The notes beneath the pieces are model-generated. The model was given only the letters and a program-made list of their open reading frames with translations. It was not told where the DNA came from and did not search any database. The position numbers and the translations under genes are program-made. From assembly GCF_026625605.1 (NCBI RefSeq), contig NZ_CP113054.1, positions 2,914,001 through 2,978,000 of the forward strand: a stretch of DNA of 64,000 nt. The letters are read 5' to 3'. This DNA comes from Luteolibacter sp. SL250 (GTDB lineage: Bacteria; Verrucomicrobiota; Verrucomicrobiia; Verrucomicrobiales; Akkermansiaceae). Positions 34,816 to 43,200 of this stretch are shown piece by piece. Positions within the stretch are counted from its first letter, which is position 1, and the number at the start of each line of letters is the position of its first letter.

Positions 34816-35619
34816 ATGTCCCCCACCCGTTTCCTGTTCATTTGTGTCGGCGTCATCGCACTGGTCACATCCGTGCGCGAAGCGAAAGGCCAAACCATCT
34901 CCGGCAATCCCTCCTTCCTGGTCAGCGGGCGCTTCACCAATCCCGTAGAGGAGGGGTCCAACAGCCTGCTTGTCCGGGACAACAACCTCTCCAACGGCTA
35001 CAACAGCGGCGCGGACACCACGGACGCGCCATCCGGCATTGCCACGACAGGACCTGCCGGAGCCGCATTCTTCCAGTGGGGGCGTGCCTCCACCTCCGAC
35101 ACCTATGCACACCCGAGCGCGCTCTGGTTCATCCCGGTGGATGTCACCAACGCGGCACCGGGCAAGGATTTCCAGATCGGTTACCTCTACTACCGTAACG
35201 GCACCATCCAGAGCTCCACCGGAGCCTCTTCGGTGGACATGGCCTTCACGTTCACCTTCCCGTCGGACGGTGGCACCATGAACACCAGCTTCACCAGCAA
35301 CCTGGTCAACACCCCGAACAACGGCACCGCGGAACAGAACGCCGACGTGGTCTCCCTCTCCAATCATTTCTCGCCCACCGGCTACAAGGACAGTTCCGGC
35401 AACGCCTACTACCTCGAACTGTCCTTCAAGATGGATGCGGACACGCTGAACACGCTTTCGACGGGCACGGAATTCCGGGCCTATGAGGGGGGCACCAGCC
35501 GCGCGGAGATCATCGGCCGCTTCACCACCACGCCCAACGTGGCGATGGTGCCGGAGCCCTCCACCCTGCTCATCGGCCTTCTCGGTGCCCTGCCTCTCAT
35601 CAGCCGGCGCAAACGCTGA
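34816..35619 (+). CDS. Choice-of-anchor K / PEP-CTERM surface protein
   Basis: A 267-residue exported protein with a signal peptide (MSPTRFLFICVGVIALVTS) and the C-terminal sorting tag VPEPSTLLIGLLGALPLISRRKR. The middle (AAFFQWGRASTSDT, then IGYLYYRNGTIQSSTGASSVDMAFTFTF) has the choice-of-anchor K pattern found before PEP-CTERM tags. Likely cell-surface or EPS-associated and sorted by exosortase. The ATG is preceded by a pyrimidine-rich tract with no clear ribosome-binding site. It is divergent from the Nudix gene. Confidence 0.85.
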   Translation: MSPTRFLFICVGVIALVTSVREAKGQTISGNPSFLVSGRFTNPVEEGSNSLLVRDNNLSNGYNSGADTTDAPSGIATTGPAGAAFFQWGRASTSDTYAHPSALWFIPVDVTNAAPGKDFQIGYLYYRNGTIQSSTGASSVDMAFTFTFPSDGGTMNTSFTSNLVNTPNNGTAEQNADVVSLSNHFSPTGYKDSSGNAYYLELSFKMDADTLNTLSTGTEFRAYEGGTSRAEIIGRFTTTPNVAMVPEPSTLLIGLLGALPLISRRKR

Positions 35620-35680
35620 TACCCGCCACATCCGCGCTTGATCCGCGGGCAATCAAGGCCATTGGTTTCACAGCAGACCA

Positions 35681-37210
35681 ATGGCTTCATCGTTTCATGG
35701 CGGGTCCCTGATTGCAGGGAAGCATCTCCCACCCACCGCCGGGGGATTCACCGTATTTTCTCCCATCACGCTGGAGGATCTGCCGGGCGAGTTTTTCCCG
35801 GCCTCCGCGGAGGATGTGGAGAACGCAATGACCGCGGCGCGGGATGCCTTCCGCACCTTCCGGACCTCCTCCGGAGAGATCCGGGCCGGATTCCTGGAAG
35901 CCATCGCCGAAAACCTCACCACGATGCGGGATATCCTGCTGGAGCGCGCCCGTCTGGAAACCGGCTTGCCGATTCCCCGGCTGCAATCGGAACTGGACCG
36001 TACCACAGGCCACCTGCGGATGTTCGCTGCCATCGCACGGGACGGATCATGGCTCGATCTCCGGCATGAACCGCCCCTGCCCGACCGCAAGCCGTCGCCG
36101 CGCCCCGATCTGAAGCGGGTGTTCCGCCCCATTGGTCCAGTGGTGGTGTTCGGCTCCAGCAACTTCCCACTCGCCTATTCCGTGGCCGGTGGAGACACCG
36201 CGTCCGCACTGGCTACGGGAAATCCAGTGGTGGTGAAGGCCCATGAAGCGCACCCCGGCACTTCCGAACTGGTCGCTGGCGCCATCAATGCGGCCGTCAC
36301 CGAGGCTGGTCTGCCCGCTGGTGTATTCTCCATGCTCCAAGGCAGCGGCAAGGAGCTTGGCATTCCGCTCGTGACGCACCCTGCCACCCGGGCGGTCGGT
36401 TTCACCGGGTCAACCCATGTCGGCCGCATCTTCATCGACGCCGCAGCGAAGCGGCCGGATCCCATCCCTGTCTTCGCCGAGATGGGCAGCCTCAATCCCG
36501 TGGTGATCCTGCCCTCCGCCTTGGATGGGGACCCGGAGCATATCGCCCGTCTGCTGGCCTCCTCCATCACGACCGATGCCGGACAGTTCTGCACCAAGCC
36601 CGGCATCATCCTAGTGCCGGACGGGAGCAAGAGCCGACATTTCCTGGATCTCATCTCCGCGGAAGTGGCCTCCATCCGTCCGGTGCCCATGCTCCACCGG
36701 GGCATCCATTCCGCCTTCGTGGAAGGATCAGGGAAACTCCGGGCTTTGTCATCCGTCTCCGTCATCGCCTGCAAGGAGGCCACACCAGACTCACTGGAAG
36801 GTAGCATCCAGATTCTCCGGACGGATGCGGAGTCGTTCTTGGCCGAGAGCCTCCTGAGGCAGGAATATTTCGGACCTCTTTCGATCTTCGTCACCTGGTC
36901 CGGCTTGGGACAGATCCAACACATTCTTCATGTGCTTGGAGGGCAACTCACCGCCACATTGTTCACCGCAGACAATGATCCGGAGGCGGTGGAACTCATC
37001 CCCCTGCTGGAGGAAACCGCAGGGCGGGTGATCCTCAACGGAGTACCTACCGGCGTGGAGGTGAACTCCGCCATCCAGCATGGCGGACCGTGGCCGGCGT
37101 GCAGTGACTCCCGCTTTTCTGCGGTGGGGCCATCCGCGCTGTTGCGCTTCGTCCGACCGGTCGCCTATCAGAATTTCCCCGCCGGATTGCTTCCGGATTT
37201 CAACGGCTAG
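35681..37210 (+). CDS. Aldehyde dehydrogenase, 2,5-dioxovalerate (alpha-ketoglutarate semialdehyde) type
   Basis: A 509-residue NADP(+)-type ALDH. GPVVVFGSSNFPLAYSVAGGD is the cofactor-binding start, VGFTGSTHVGR the dinucleotide loop, Glu267 in PVFAEMGSLNP and Cys304 in TTDAGQFCTKPGIIL the catalytic pair. The F-T-G-S and long C-terminal P-W-P-A-C-S-D-S-R-F tail match the ketoglutarate semialdehyde dehydrogenase subfamily, the last step of oxidative uronate/pentose catabolism. That would suit a polysaccharide degrader, but no other genes of the route are adjacent. Its stop shares CTAG with the convergent protease gene. Confidence 0.9.
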   Translation: MASSFHGGSLIAGKHLPPTAGGFTVFSPITLEDLPGEFFPASAEDVENAMTAARDAFRTFRTSSGEIRAGFLEAIAENLTTMRDILLERARLETGLPIPRLQSELDRTTGHLRMFAAIARDGSWLDLRHEPPLPDRKPSPRPDLKRVFRPIGPVVVFGSSNFPLAYSVAGGDTASALATGNPVVVKAHEAHPGTSELVAGAINAAVTEAGLPAGVFSMLQGSGKELGIPLVTHPATRAVGFTGSTHVGRIFIDAAAKRPDPIPVFAEMGSLNPVVILPSALDGDPEHIARLLASSITTDAGQFCTKPGIILVPDGSKSRHFLDLISAEVASIRPVPMLHRGIHSAFVEGSGKLRALSSVSVIACKEATPDSLEGSIQILRTDAESFLAESLLRQEYFGPLSIFVTWSGLGQIQHILHVLGGQLTATLFTADNDPEAVELIPLLEETAGRVILNGVPTGVEVNSAIQHGGPWPACSDSRFSAVGPSALLRFVRPVAYQNFPAGLLPDFNG

Positions 37211-38451
37211 CGAACGGTCGGTTGCAGGGCGAACAGGCCCCGGGTCGCCTGATATCCTTCGGACATCTTCATGCGCTTCATTTCATGCCCAGCTCCCCAA
37301 GAGTCGGAGAAAATGATCGACTGGTCCTTGTCGTTGTAACCGGTGATGATGCGCATGTGCCCGCCCGCCGTCTGTGGATTGAGGTCCGGTTCTTCCTTGA
37401 ACAATCCGAGTTCGAGCGACCAAAGCAACGGCAGACCGTTGTTCACGTAGGTCCTCACCATTTTCATGAAGGCGGCCTCGTCGATCGGCCTGCCGACCAC
37501 GAAGTCGCGCTCCACCTGCACAAGTCCCCCCTTCTGCGCGGTCATTCCGAGGATCTTCAGGCGCGTCTTGAAGCGGTAGTCGATCTTGTCCAGCTCCTGG
37601 GCCATGGCCATGGTGCTGGTTCCTTTCTCCGGATCCGCACCGGAAACGGCCGCGATCTGGTGCATGTCCGCGCCGATCCCGAAGTATTCGAAAAGCCGCT
37701 GGACGGAGGCCACCACGCAGTAACCCTTGTTCCCTTGATCCACCATCGGCAGCCCGGCGACGTGGATACTGCCGTCCTCCTCCTTCACCACATTCGCCGG
37801 CAGATCCGACAGCTTCACCGCCGCGCCGCCCCGGCTGGCCAGCATGGCGGCGGCCAGCCCGCCGGTCGCACCTTTCCGGGAAACCCGCAGCCGCAGGAAC
37901 TCACGGGGCTGGTCCGCCAACGCACCCTCATTGTATTCCAGAACGGCGATGCCCGCAGCGGACGCCCAGCGGTAGCCTTCCGAAAGCAAACCCTGCTGAC
38001 GGTCCGCCTTCATCACCGACGGCTTCGCCGCAAGGACCTTGCTCATCCCCGCGCCACATGCCTTGAAGCGCTTCTCGAACTCCTCTTTCGGGATGTCCCC
38101 GCCATCCCCGCGGTTGAAGACGGAAAAGGTGATCACGTTCACCTTTCCACCGGCGAAATCCACCACCGCCTCCTCCAGCGGCACCTCGCCACCAAGGGTC
38201 TTCAGGTCGATCTCCACGTTGGAATAGAGCTTCCGGCTGAACTTCGCCCGTGTCTTGTCCTTCGTCAGCCACTTCATCAGCTTGCCGTTCGCTCCGCCGA
38301 AGTCCTTTTCCAGTTGTTCCGGCGTCATCTCCCACACTTGGGGAAACGCCATCAGGCCATCCAGCTTGCACTCCATGCTGCTCTCCGCCGCGCGCAGGAC
38401 ACCCATCCAGCCCGACACCGCCACAACGGCCACCACCATCATCCGCTTCAT
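37207..38451 (-). CDS. Secreted papain-like (C39/C70-like) cysteine protease
   Basis: A 414-residue exported protein with a signal peptide (MKRMMVVAVVAVSGWMGVLRA). The first ~220 residues are a leading domain; then a papain-like domain appears: Cys245 in VDQGNKGYCVVASVQRLFEYFG, His365 in TAGGHMRIITGYN and Asp383 in IFSDSWGAGHE. This C/H/D order fits the C39-type fold. A role in cleaving surface or secreted peptides is likely but unproven. Its stop overlaps the convergent aldehyde dehydrogenase stop. Confidence 0.78.
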   Translation of the reverse strand: MKRMMVVAVVAVSGWMGVLRAAESSMECKLDGLMAFPQVWEMTPEQLEKDFGGANGKLMKWLTKDKTRAKFSRKLYSNVEIDLKTLGGEVPLEEAVVDFAGGKVNVITFSVFNRGDGGDIPKEEFEKRFKACGAGMSKVLAAKPSVMKADRQQGLLSEGYRWASAAGIAVLEYNEGALADQPREFLRLRVSRKGATGGLAAAMLASRGGAAVKLSDLPANVVKEEDGSIHVAGLPMVDQGNKGYCVVASVQRLFEYFGIGADMHQIAAVSGADPEKGTSTMAMAQELDKIDYRFKTRLKILGMTAQKGGLVQVERDFVVGRPIDEAAFMKMVRTYVNNGLPLLWSLELGLFKEEPDLNPQTAGGHMRIITGYNDKDQSIIFSDSWGAGHEMKRMKMSEGYQATRGLFALQPTVR

Positions 38452-38595
38452 CCACCCACCCTACTCCGCCCCCGGAAGCCATGGCAAGGCCACTCAGGAA
38501 GAGAAACCCGCAACATTTTCAAAAAACGTCTTGCACGCACCCATCCCCGTATCTAAACCTCCGCCGCGCCTCCCGCAAGGGAGACCAACCCGCAA

Positions 38596-38671
38596 GGGGC
38601 GTTAGCTCAGTTGGTAGAGCACTTGCATGGCATGCAAGGGGTCAGCGGTTCGAATCCGCTACGCTCCACCA
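38596..38671 (+). tRNA. tRNA-Ala (anticodon GGC)
   Basis: A complete 76-base cloverleaf with the CCA end encoded at 38669-38671. The 7-bp acceptor stem GGGGCGT/ACGCTCC contains the G3:U70 wobble pair that marks alanine tRNAs; the D-arm (TAGCTCAGTTGGTAGAGC), the anticodon stem CTTGC/GCAAG with loop ATGGCAT (anticodon GGC, reading GCC) and the T-arm GCGGTTCGAATCCGC are all intact. No integrase or duplicated 3' end is near. Confidence 0.97.
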
Positions 38672-38705
38672 TTCCCACACTTTGATGGGGATGAATGGAT
38701 GAGGA

Positions 38706-39827
38706 TCACTGAAATCCCATCACCACGTTGCCGGACGGTTCCGGACCGCTTCCATTCTGGAGATACCATTTCACCGTCTTCGCGCCGTTGAGGAGGACGT
38801 TGTCTTTCACGGACACGTCCGAGGGATTCGGGAACTTCGGACCGCCTGCGGTCACCAGTACGAGGTGGACCTTGTTTTCATTCGGGCGACCGTCGATGTA
38901 GTTGCCCTCGATCACGACTTTCCGGGAATCGTTGACCACGAGGATGACCCCGTTCGTCTGGATCTTCGAACCGCCGACGATGGTGTTGCCGGAGAGGCGG
39001 ATGTCTTCGGAACGATCCTCCACATGGAGGGCTTCCGCCCCGTAGCCATCGATCCGGCAGCGCTCGACCGAGCCGCGCTGGACATTGGCGAAACCGACGG
39101 CGAAGCCGCCCGTGGGGGTCTTGCTCAGGTTATCCCGGAAGGTGCAGTCCTCCACCCGGATGTCGGTCATTTTCCCCTTGGGAGAGTTGAATTCCAGATC
39201 CGAGGATTTGTTTTTTTCGAACAACGATTGTCTCACGATCACGCCCTCCACGGAGCCGGTCGCCTGGTTGGCTTGGAACAGGCCGAAGGTGAAGCCCCGC
39301 AACTCGATCTTTTCCAGCGTCAGGTTCTTCAGTGAGCCATTGCCCACCTGGAAGGCATGGCAATAGGTTCCAGGAAACCGCTCGACGCCGCCCTCGAAAA
39401 CGCAGTCCCGGAAGGTGATCCCGTCCCTCTCCCCGAACAACGGGAACAGCACCGCGGCGAAGTTCTCCTCACGGGAAAACGTCAGCCCCTGCACTACGGA
39501 AGAGGAGCCGGGCTGGAGGAACTCCCGGTGCTCCGGCTTGCCACCTTCCGAGACGAGAAGGAACTTCGAGCGCCCGCCTTCACCCAGCAGGGTCACGCCA
39601 TCGGGCATCGTAAGGCGGCCTTTGCCCAGCACCATGCGGTAGTCACCCGCGGGCACGAGGATGGTGTCGCCTTTCTTCGCGGCGGAGAAGGCGGCGGCGA
39701 GGGCAGCACGGTCATCCGCCGTGCCATCCCCTGCTGCAGAATACGGGGCCTTCCGCAGATCGAGGATCTCCGCTTCCAGATTCCCCGCGAACATCGCGGC
39801 CAATGCCAACAACAGGACACGCCTCAT
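38706..39827 (-). CDS. Secreted right-handed parallel beta-helix protein (pectate lyase/GH28-like)
   Basis: A 373-residue exported protein with a signal peptide ending near LEA. The opening ILDLRKAPYSAAGDGTADDRAALAAAF and the GDTILVPAGDYRM and VTLLGEGGRS turns are the pectate-lyase-3/GH28-type N-cap, and repeated short strands (ITFRDCVFEGG, IRVEDCTFRDN, IRLSGNTIVGG, VVIEGNYIDGR) form the beta-helix. No catalytic residues can be assigned. Last gene of the minus-strand operon that begins at 47275. Confidence 0.85.
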   Translation of the reverse strand: MRRVLLLALAAMFAGNLEAEILDLRKAPYSAAGDGTADDRAALAAAFSAAKKGDTILVPAGDYRMVLGKGRLTMPDGVTLLGEGGRSKFLLVSEGGKPEHREFLQPGSSSVVQGLTFSREENFAAVLFPLFGERDGITFRDCVFEGGVERFPGTYCHAFQVGNGSLKNLTLEKIELRGFTFGLFQANQATGSVEGVIVRQSLFEKNKSSDLEFNSPKGKMTDIRVEDCTFRDNLSKTPTGGFAVGFANVQRGSVERCRIDGYGAEALHVEDRSEDIRLSGNTIVGGSKIQTNGVILVVNDSRKVVIEGNYIDGRPNENKVHLVLVTAGGPKFPNPSDVSVKDNVLLNGAKTVKWYLQNGSGPEPSGNVVMGFQ

Positions 39828-39848
39828 TGACGGCCCATACCGCGGCGG

Positions 39849-40232
39849 TCAGACGGGTCTTTCACCCACCTCCACCGTCACCGGACCTTCGGCGCTGGCG
39901 GGAGTGATGACGGCGATGAACTCGATGGGGCTGTCGCTGCGGTTGAAGGTGGCGTGGACCACGCCCTTCGGGATGTAGAGGGACGAACCGGGCCCCATCA
40001 CCCGCATCTCATTCTCCAGCCACTGCTCGGCCGTGCCGGAAATGAAGTAGATGATCTCCTCCTTGTTAGGGTGGTAGTGGAAAGAATGGCCCTCGCCGGG
40101 CTGGATGAGCACGCGGACGAACAGGAGGTCCTCCGTGGCCGTGAAACCGGGCTTCGAGTGCCACAGGTGCGTCTTGCCGCCGATGACTTCAACCTCTTCC
40201 TCTCCCGGCTGTGTGAAACGATATGCTGACAT
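39849..40232 (-). CDS. Cupin domain protein
   Basis: A 127-residue single cupin. The metal motif is GEGHSFHYHPNKEEIIYFISGTAEQWLE (His-x-His, Glu) with GSSLYIPKGVVHATFN supplying the last His, so a metal site is likely. Such proteins in sugar operons are often sugar-binding sensors or isomerases. It lies 21 bases from the beta-helix gene and 14 from the ThuA gene, well inside the operon. Confidence 0.85.
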   Translation of the reverse strand: MSAYRFTQPGEEEVEVIGGKTHLWHSKPGFTATEDLLFVRVLIQPGEGHSFHYHPNKEEIIYFISGTAEQWLENEMRVMGPGSSLYIPKGVVHATFNRSDSPIEFIAVITPASAEGPVTVEVGERPV

Positions 40233-40246
40233 ATTTTACTGATTCT

Positions 40247-43200
40247 TCATTTCGATGCGACCCAGCGGACGGCGTTCACGAGGAGCTTCTGGAAATCCGG
40301 ATTTCCATGGGCCTCCGCGGCGTGGCCGAGCGTGATGCCGACGATCTTCGTCCTGGGATCCTTCGTCACCCAGACGCTGGGGTGGACGGCTCCCTCCGCA
40401 TGGTTCTCCGTGAGGATCTCCACCTTCGCGGCATCCGGCACCTCCATGCGGTAGCTCTCGTCATTGATGACGAACTTCGCGGAGACGCCCTTGGTCACCG
40501 GGTGGTCCTTGTTGACCACCAGCACGTCGAAGTCGCCCTTGCCGTGGCTGCGGGTGCCGCCACCAATGAAGCGCGCGTTGTAGCCGGTTTCCGGCGGATA
40601 GTTGTACCAGGTGGCCGCGTGCAGCATGACCAAGCCTTTGCCGGCATCCGCGAAAGCATTGATGGCCTTCTGGAAGTCGGGACGGGCGTATTGAGGGTCA
40701 TTGCCACTGAACACCAGCACATCCGCCTGCGGGATGAGCGCGAGGGCTTCGCCAAGGTTCGGCGTGGCCGCGACATCGATGCCGCCGGCCGTTTTCAGGA
40801 TCTCAGAATCCTCCTTGAGGAAGTAACGCGGGAAATCATGCGAGCTGCCGGCGCCCGCCAGCAGCACGCGCAGAGTTCCCTCCACCTTCGGCTCCTGGAA
40901 TTTCGCCCCCGTCGGTGCGGTCGTCTTCGGGTCATATTTCTCCAGCTCCTTCGGTTCCGTCTTCGTCTCCACCTCCGCGGCTTCGGAAGAAAGGTCGGCG
41001 GTGATCGCGGCGACCACGGGGGTCACCCCGTTGTTGTTGCTCTCAAGCGTCAGCTTCTTGATCCTGCCCGGCTTCTTCACGTCGATACGGATCAGGCGGA
41101 TCTGGCCCTTTTCGACCACCTTCTTCACCAGTTTCGATCCGGAAATGTCCGTCTCCTTGTTGTAGTCGCCGAAGGCCATGCCGTTGAGCAGGACGGTCTC
41201 CTCCACGCGGCCGTCCTCGAAGTGGACGCCGACCTTCATGGCGGGACGGAAATCCTTGATGGCGGGGAAACCCCATCCGGCGATGCCGCTAAGCAGGTAG
41301 AAGCGGGTGGCCTCCAGGTCCACCGGGACCTCGACTTTGATCGGATACTTCGAAGCGATATTTTCGCGCACCCCACCCCGGAGGATGAGAAGGTTTCGGC
41401 CATTCACGCTCTTCTCTGGATCCATGAGGAAGAACGGGACCTTTTCCGCGGCGATGTTGCCATAGGCGGAGAAGAAGACGCTTTCCCCGGGAGCATTCTC
41501 GTTGGCGAACAAGCCCCGGCGGGAGTCCGCGGTGTAGGCCTCCCTCAGATCGAGGACGCGGTAGCGGCCTTCCGAGGCGGTCATGTAGGAGAGGATGTCA
41601 CGGAGCCCTTCACCGCCGAGACCGTCCAAGCCCTCCGGCATGAGGCTGCGGTGCGTGTTCTCCCGCGTGGCGATGTCATCCTTCCTGATCTCCGTGTCCC
41701 CGCCCTGGTTGCGCAGGGTGATGGCGGCGGAGTTCTCGCTGGTGATGACACCGGCCAGGGCTTCGCCTTTCTTCGTGGTGACGTTCCACTGCCAGAAACT
41801 GGGGTCCACCTCGCGGTTCGGGTCCACGATGTGGACGAGAAGCTCCGCAGCACCGTGGGAACCCATGCCCGTCAGTGGCGGGCCGACATCCTTGTCCCCC
41901 ACGTCACCGAAACGGTGGCAGATGGCACAGGCGGCGGCATAAAGCATCTTGCCGTTCTCCACGTTTCCAGGCTTCGACACTTCCGGCAGCAGCTTGGCGA
42001 TGATCTCGGCCTTTGCCTTCCCTCCCGGATTCAGCTTGTTTTCCAGCTCCTTCGCACGGTCCGCCACCTTCTTGTCGGGGTGGGTCCGCAGCCGGGCGAT
42101 GTTTCCGGGGCCGAATGTCTCCGGCTTGATGGAACCTCCGCCTACCGCATCCAGCAGGGCGAGTGATGCTTCGGAACGTTTGAGGATGCCATCGAACGCC
42201 TCATTGATCAGCGACGGACGGAGATGGTCCAGGATCGGCACCACTTCCTCGATGTGGTTGGTTTCCGCGAGGGCGGTCAGGGCGGCCTTCTGCACGCCCT
42301 CCGCATCTCCGGTGTTTTTCAGAACATTGACGACCGCACCGAGCGATTCCTTGGTACCAACTCCGACCAGTGCGCGGGCTGAGGAAATGCGGACCGCTTC
42401 CGGTGATTTCGTGTCCTTCAGCTTCGAGTCCAGCGCTGTCACCGCAGCCTTCGTCCGCTCCACGAGTGCGCCTTTTTGGTCCCAGTTCGCCACCAGTGGC
42501 AGAACCAGAGGCAGGGTGGACTTGTCATCCATCAGCTTGCCGAGCGCGGTTGCGAGATCCTTGGAAACCTCGGGCCGGATATCCTGGCGTCCGGCGAGGG
42601 CTCCGAGAATCGCGGCCTTCAGACCAGCCGGGGCTTTCGGAGCTCCTGCGACGCCCAGCACCAGATCACGCGCACCAGCCGCCGGGTTCTCCCGGAGGGC
42701 TTCCGGCAGCAGGTTCGCCACGAAGGATTCCAGCGAACCCGTCGCTGCTCCCGATGCGAGAACTTCGTTGAGATAGTCCACCGCATGGGAGGATGCCGCG
42801 GCGATGAGTGCGGACCGGGTCCAGTCATCCTTCGCCTCGCCGTAGGCTTTCAGCACCTGGCGGCGTTGTGCGGGTGTGGTGGAGGAAGCGAACTTTTCGT
42901 AGGTCCTGTTGGGACCGGAACCGACAGGCTCGGCAGCCTTGATCAGATTCCCCTCGCGCAGCAGGCGCATGGCCGTGAGCCGGGTCTGGGAATTCGGACT
43001 GGCGGACGCCTTGATGATGTCTGCCGCCTTGCTGCGGTCGATCACCGGGACTTCCAGCTTCTTCGCCTTCTTGTGCTGGACCTTCCAGATCCGGCCGAAG
43101 TAGTGGTCGCGGTCCGGGCGGACGGCGGCATTGGCCGGTCCGTGGAGCGGGCCGCGCGTGTCATTGTGGATGACCGCCTGGTTGTAGAAATCCACCAGAT

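Noticed and set aside
38596..38671. tRNA-Ala as a mobile-element attachment site
   Set aside because: No integrase, no duplicated tRNA 3' end and no change of gene content on either side.
40223..42166. A 647-codon open frame on the + strand opposite the ThuA/PVC protein
   Set aside because: Shadow frame with charged low-complexity sequence; the minus strand encodes clear ThuA and CxxCH motifs.
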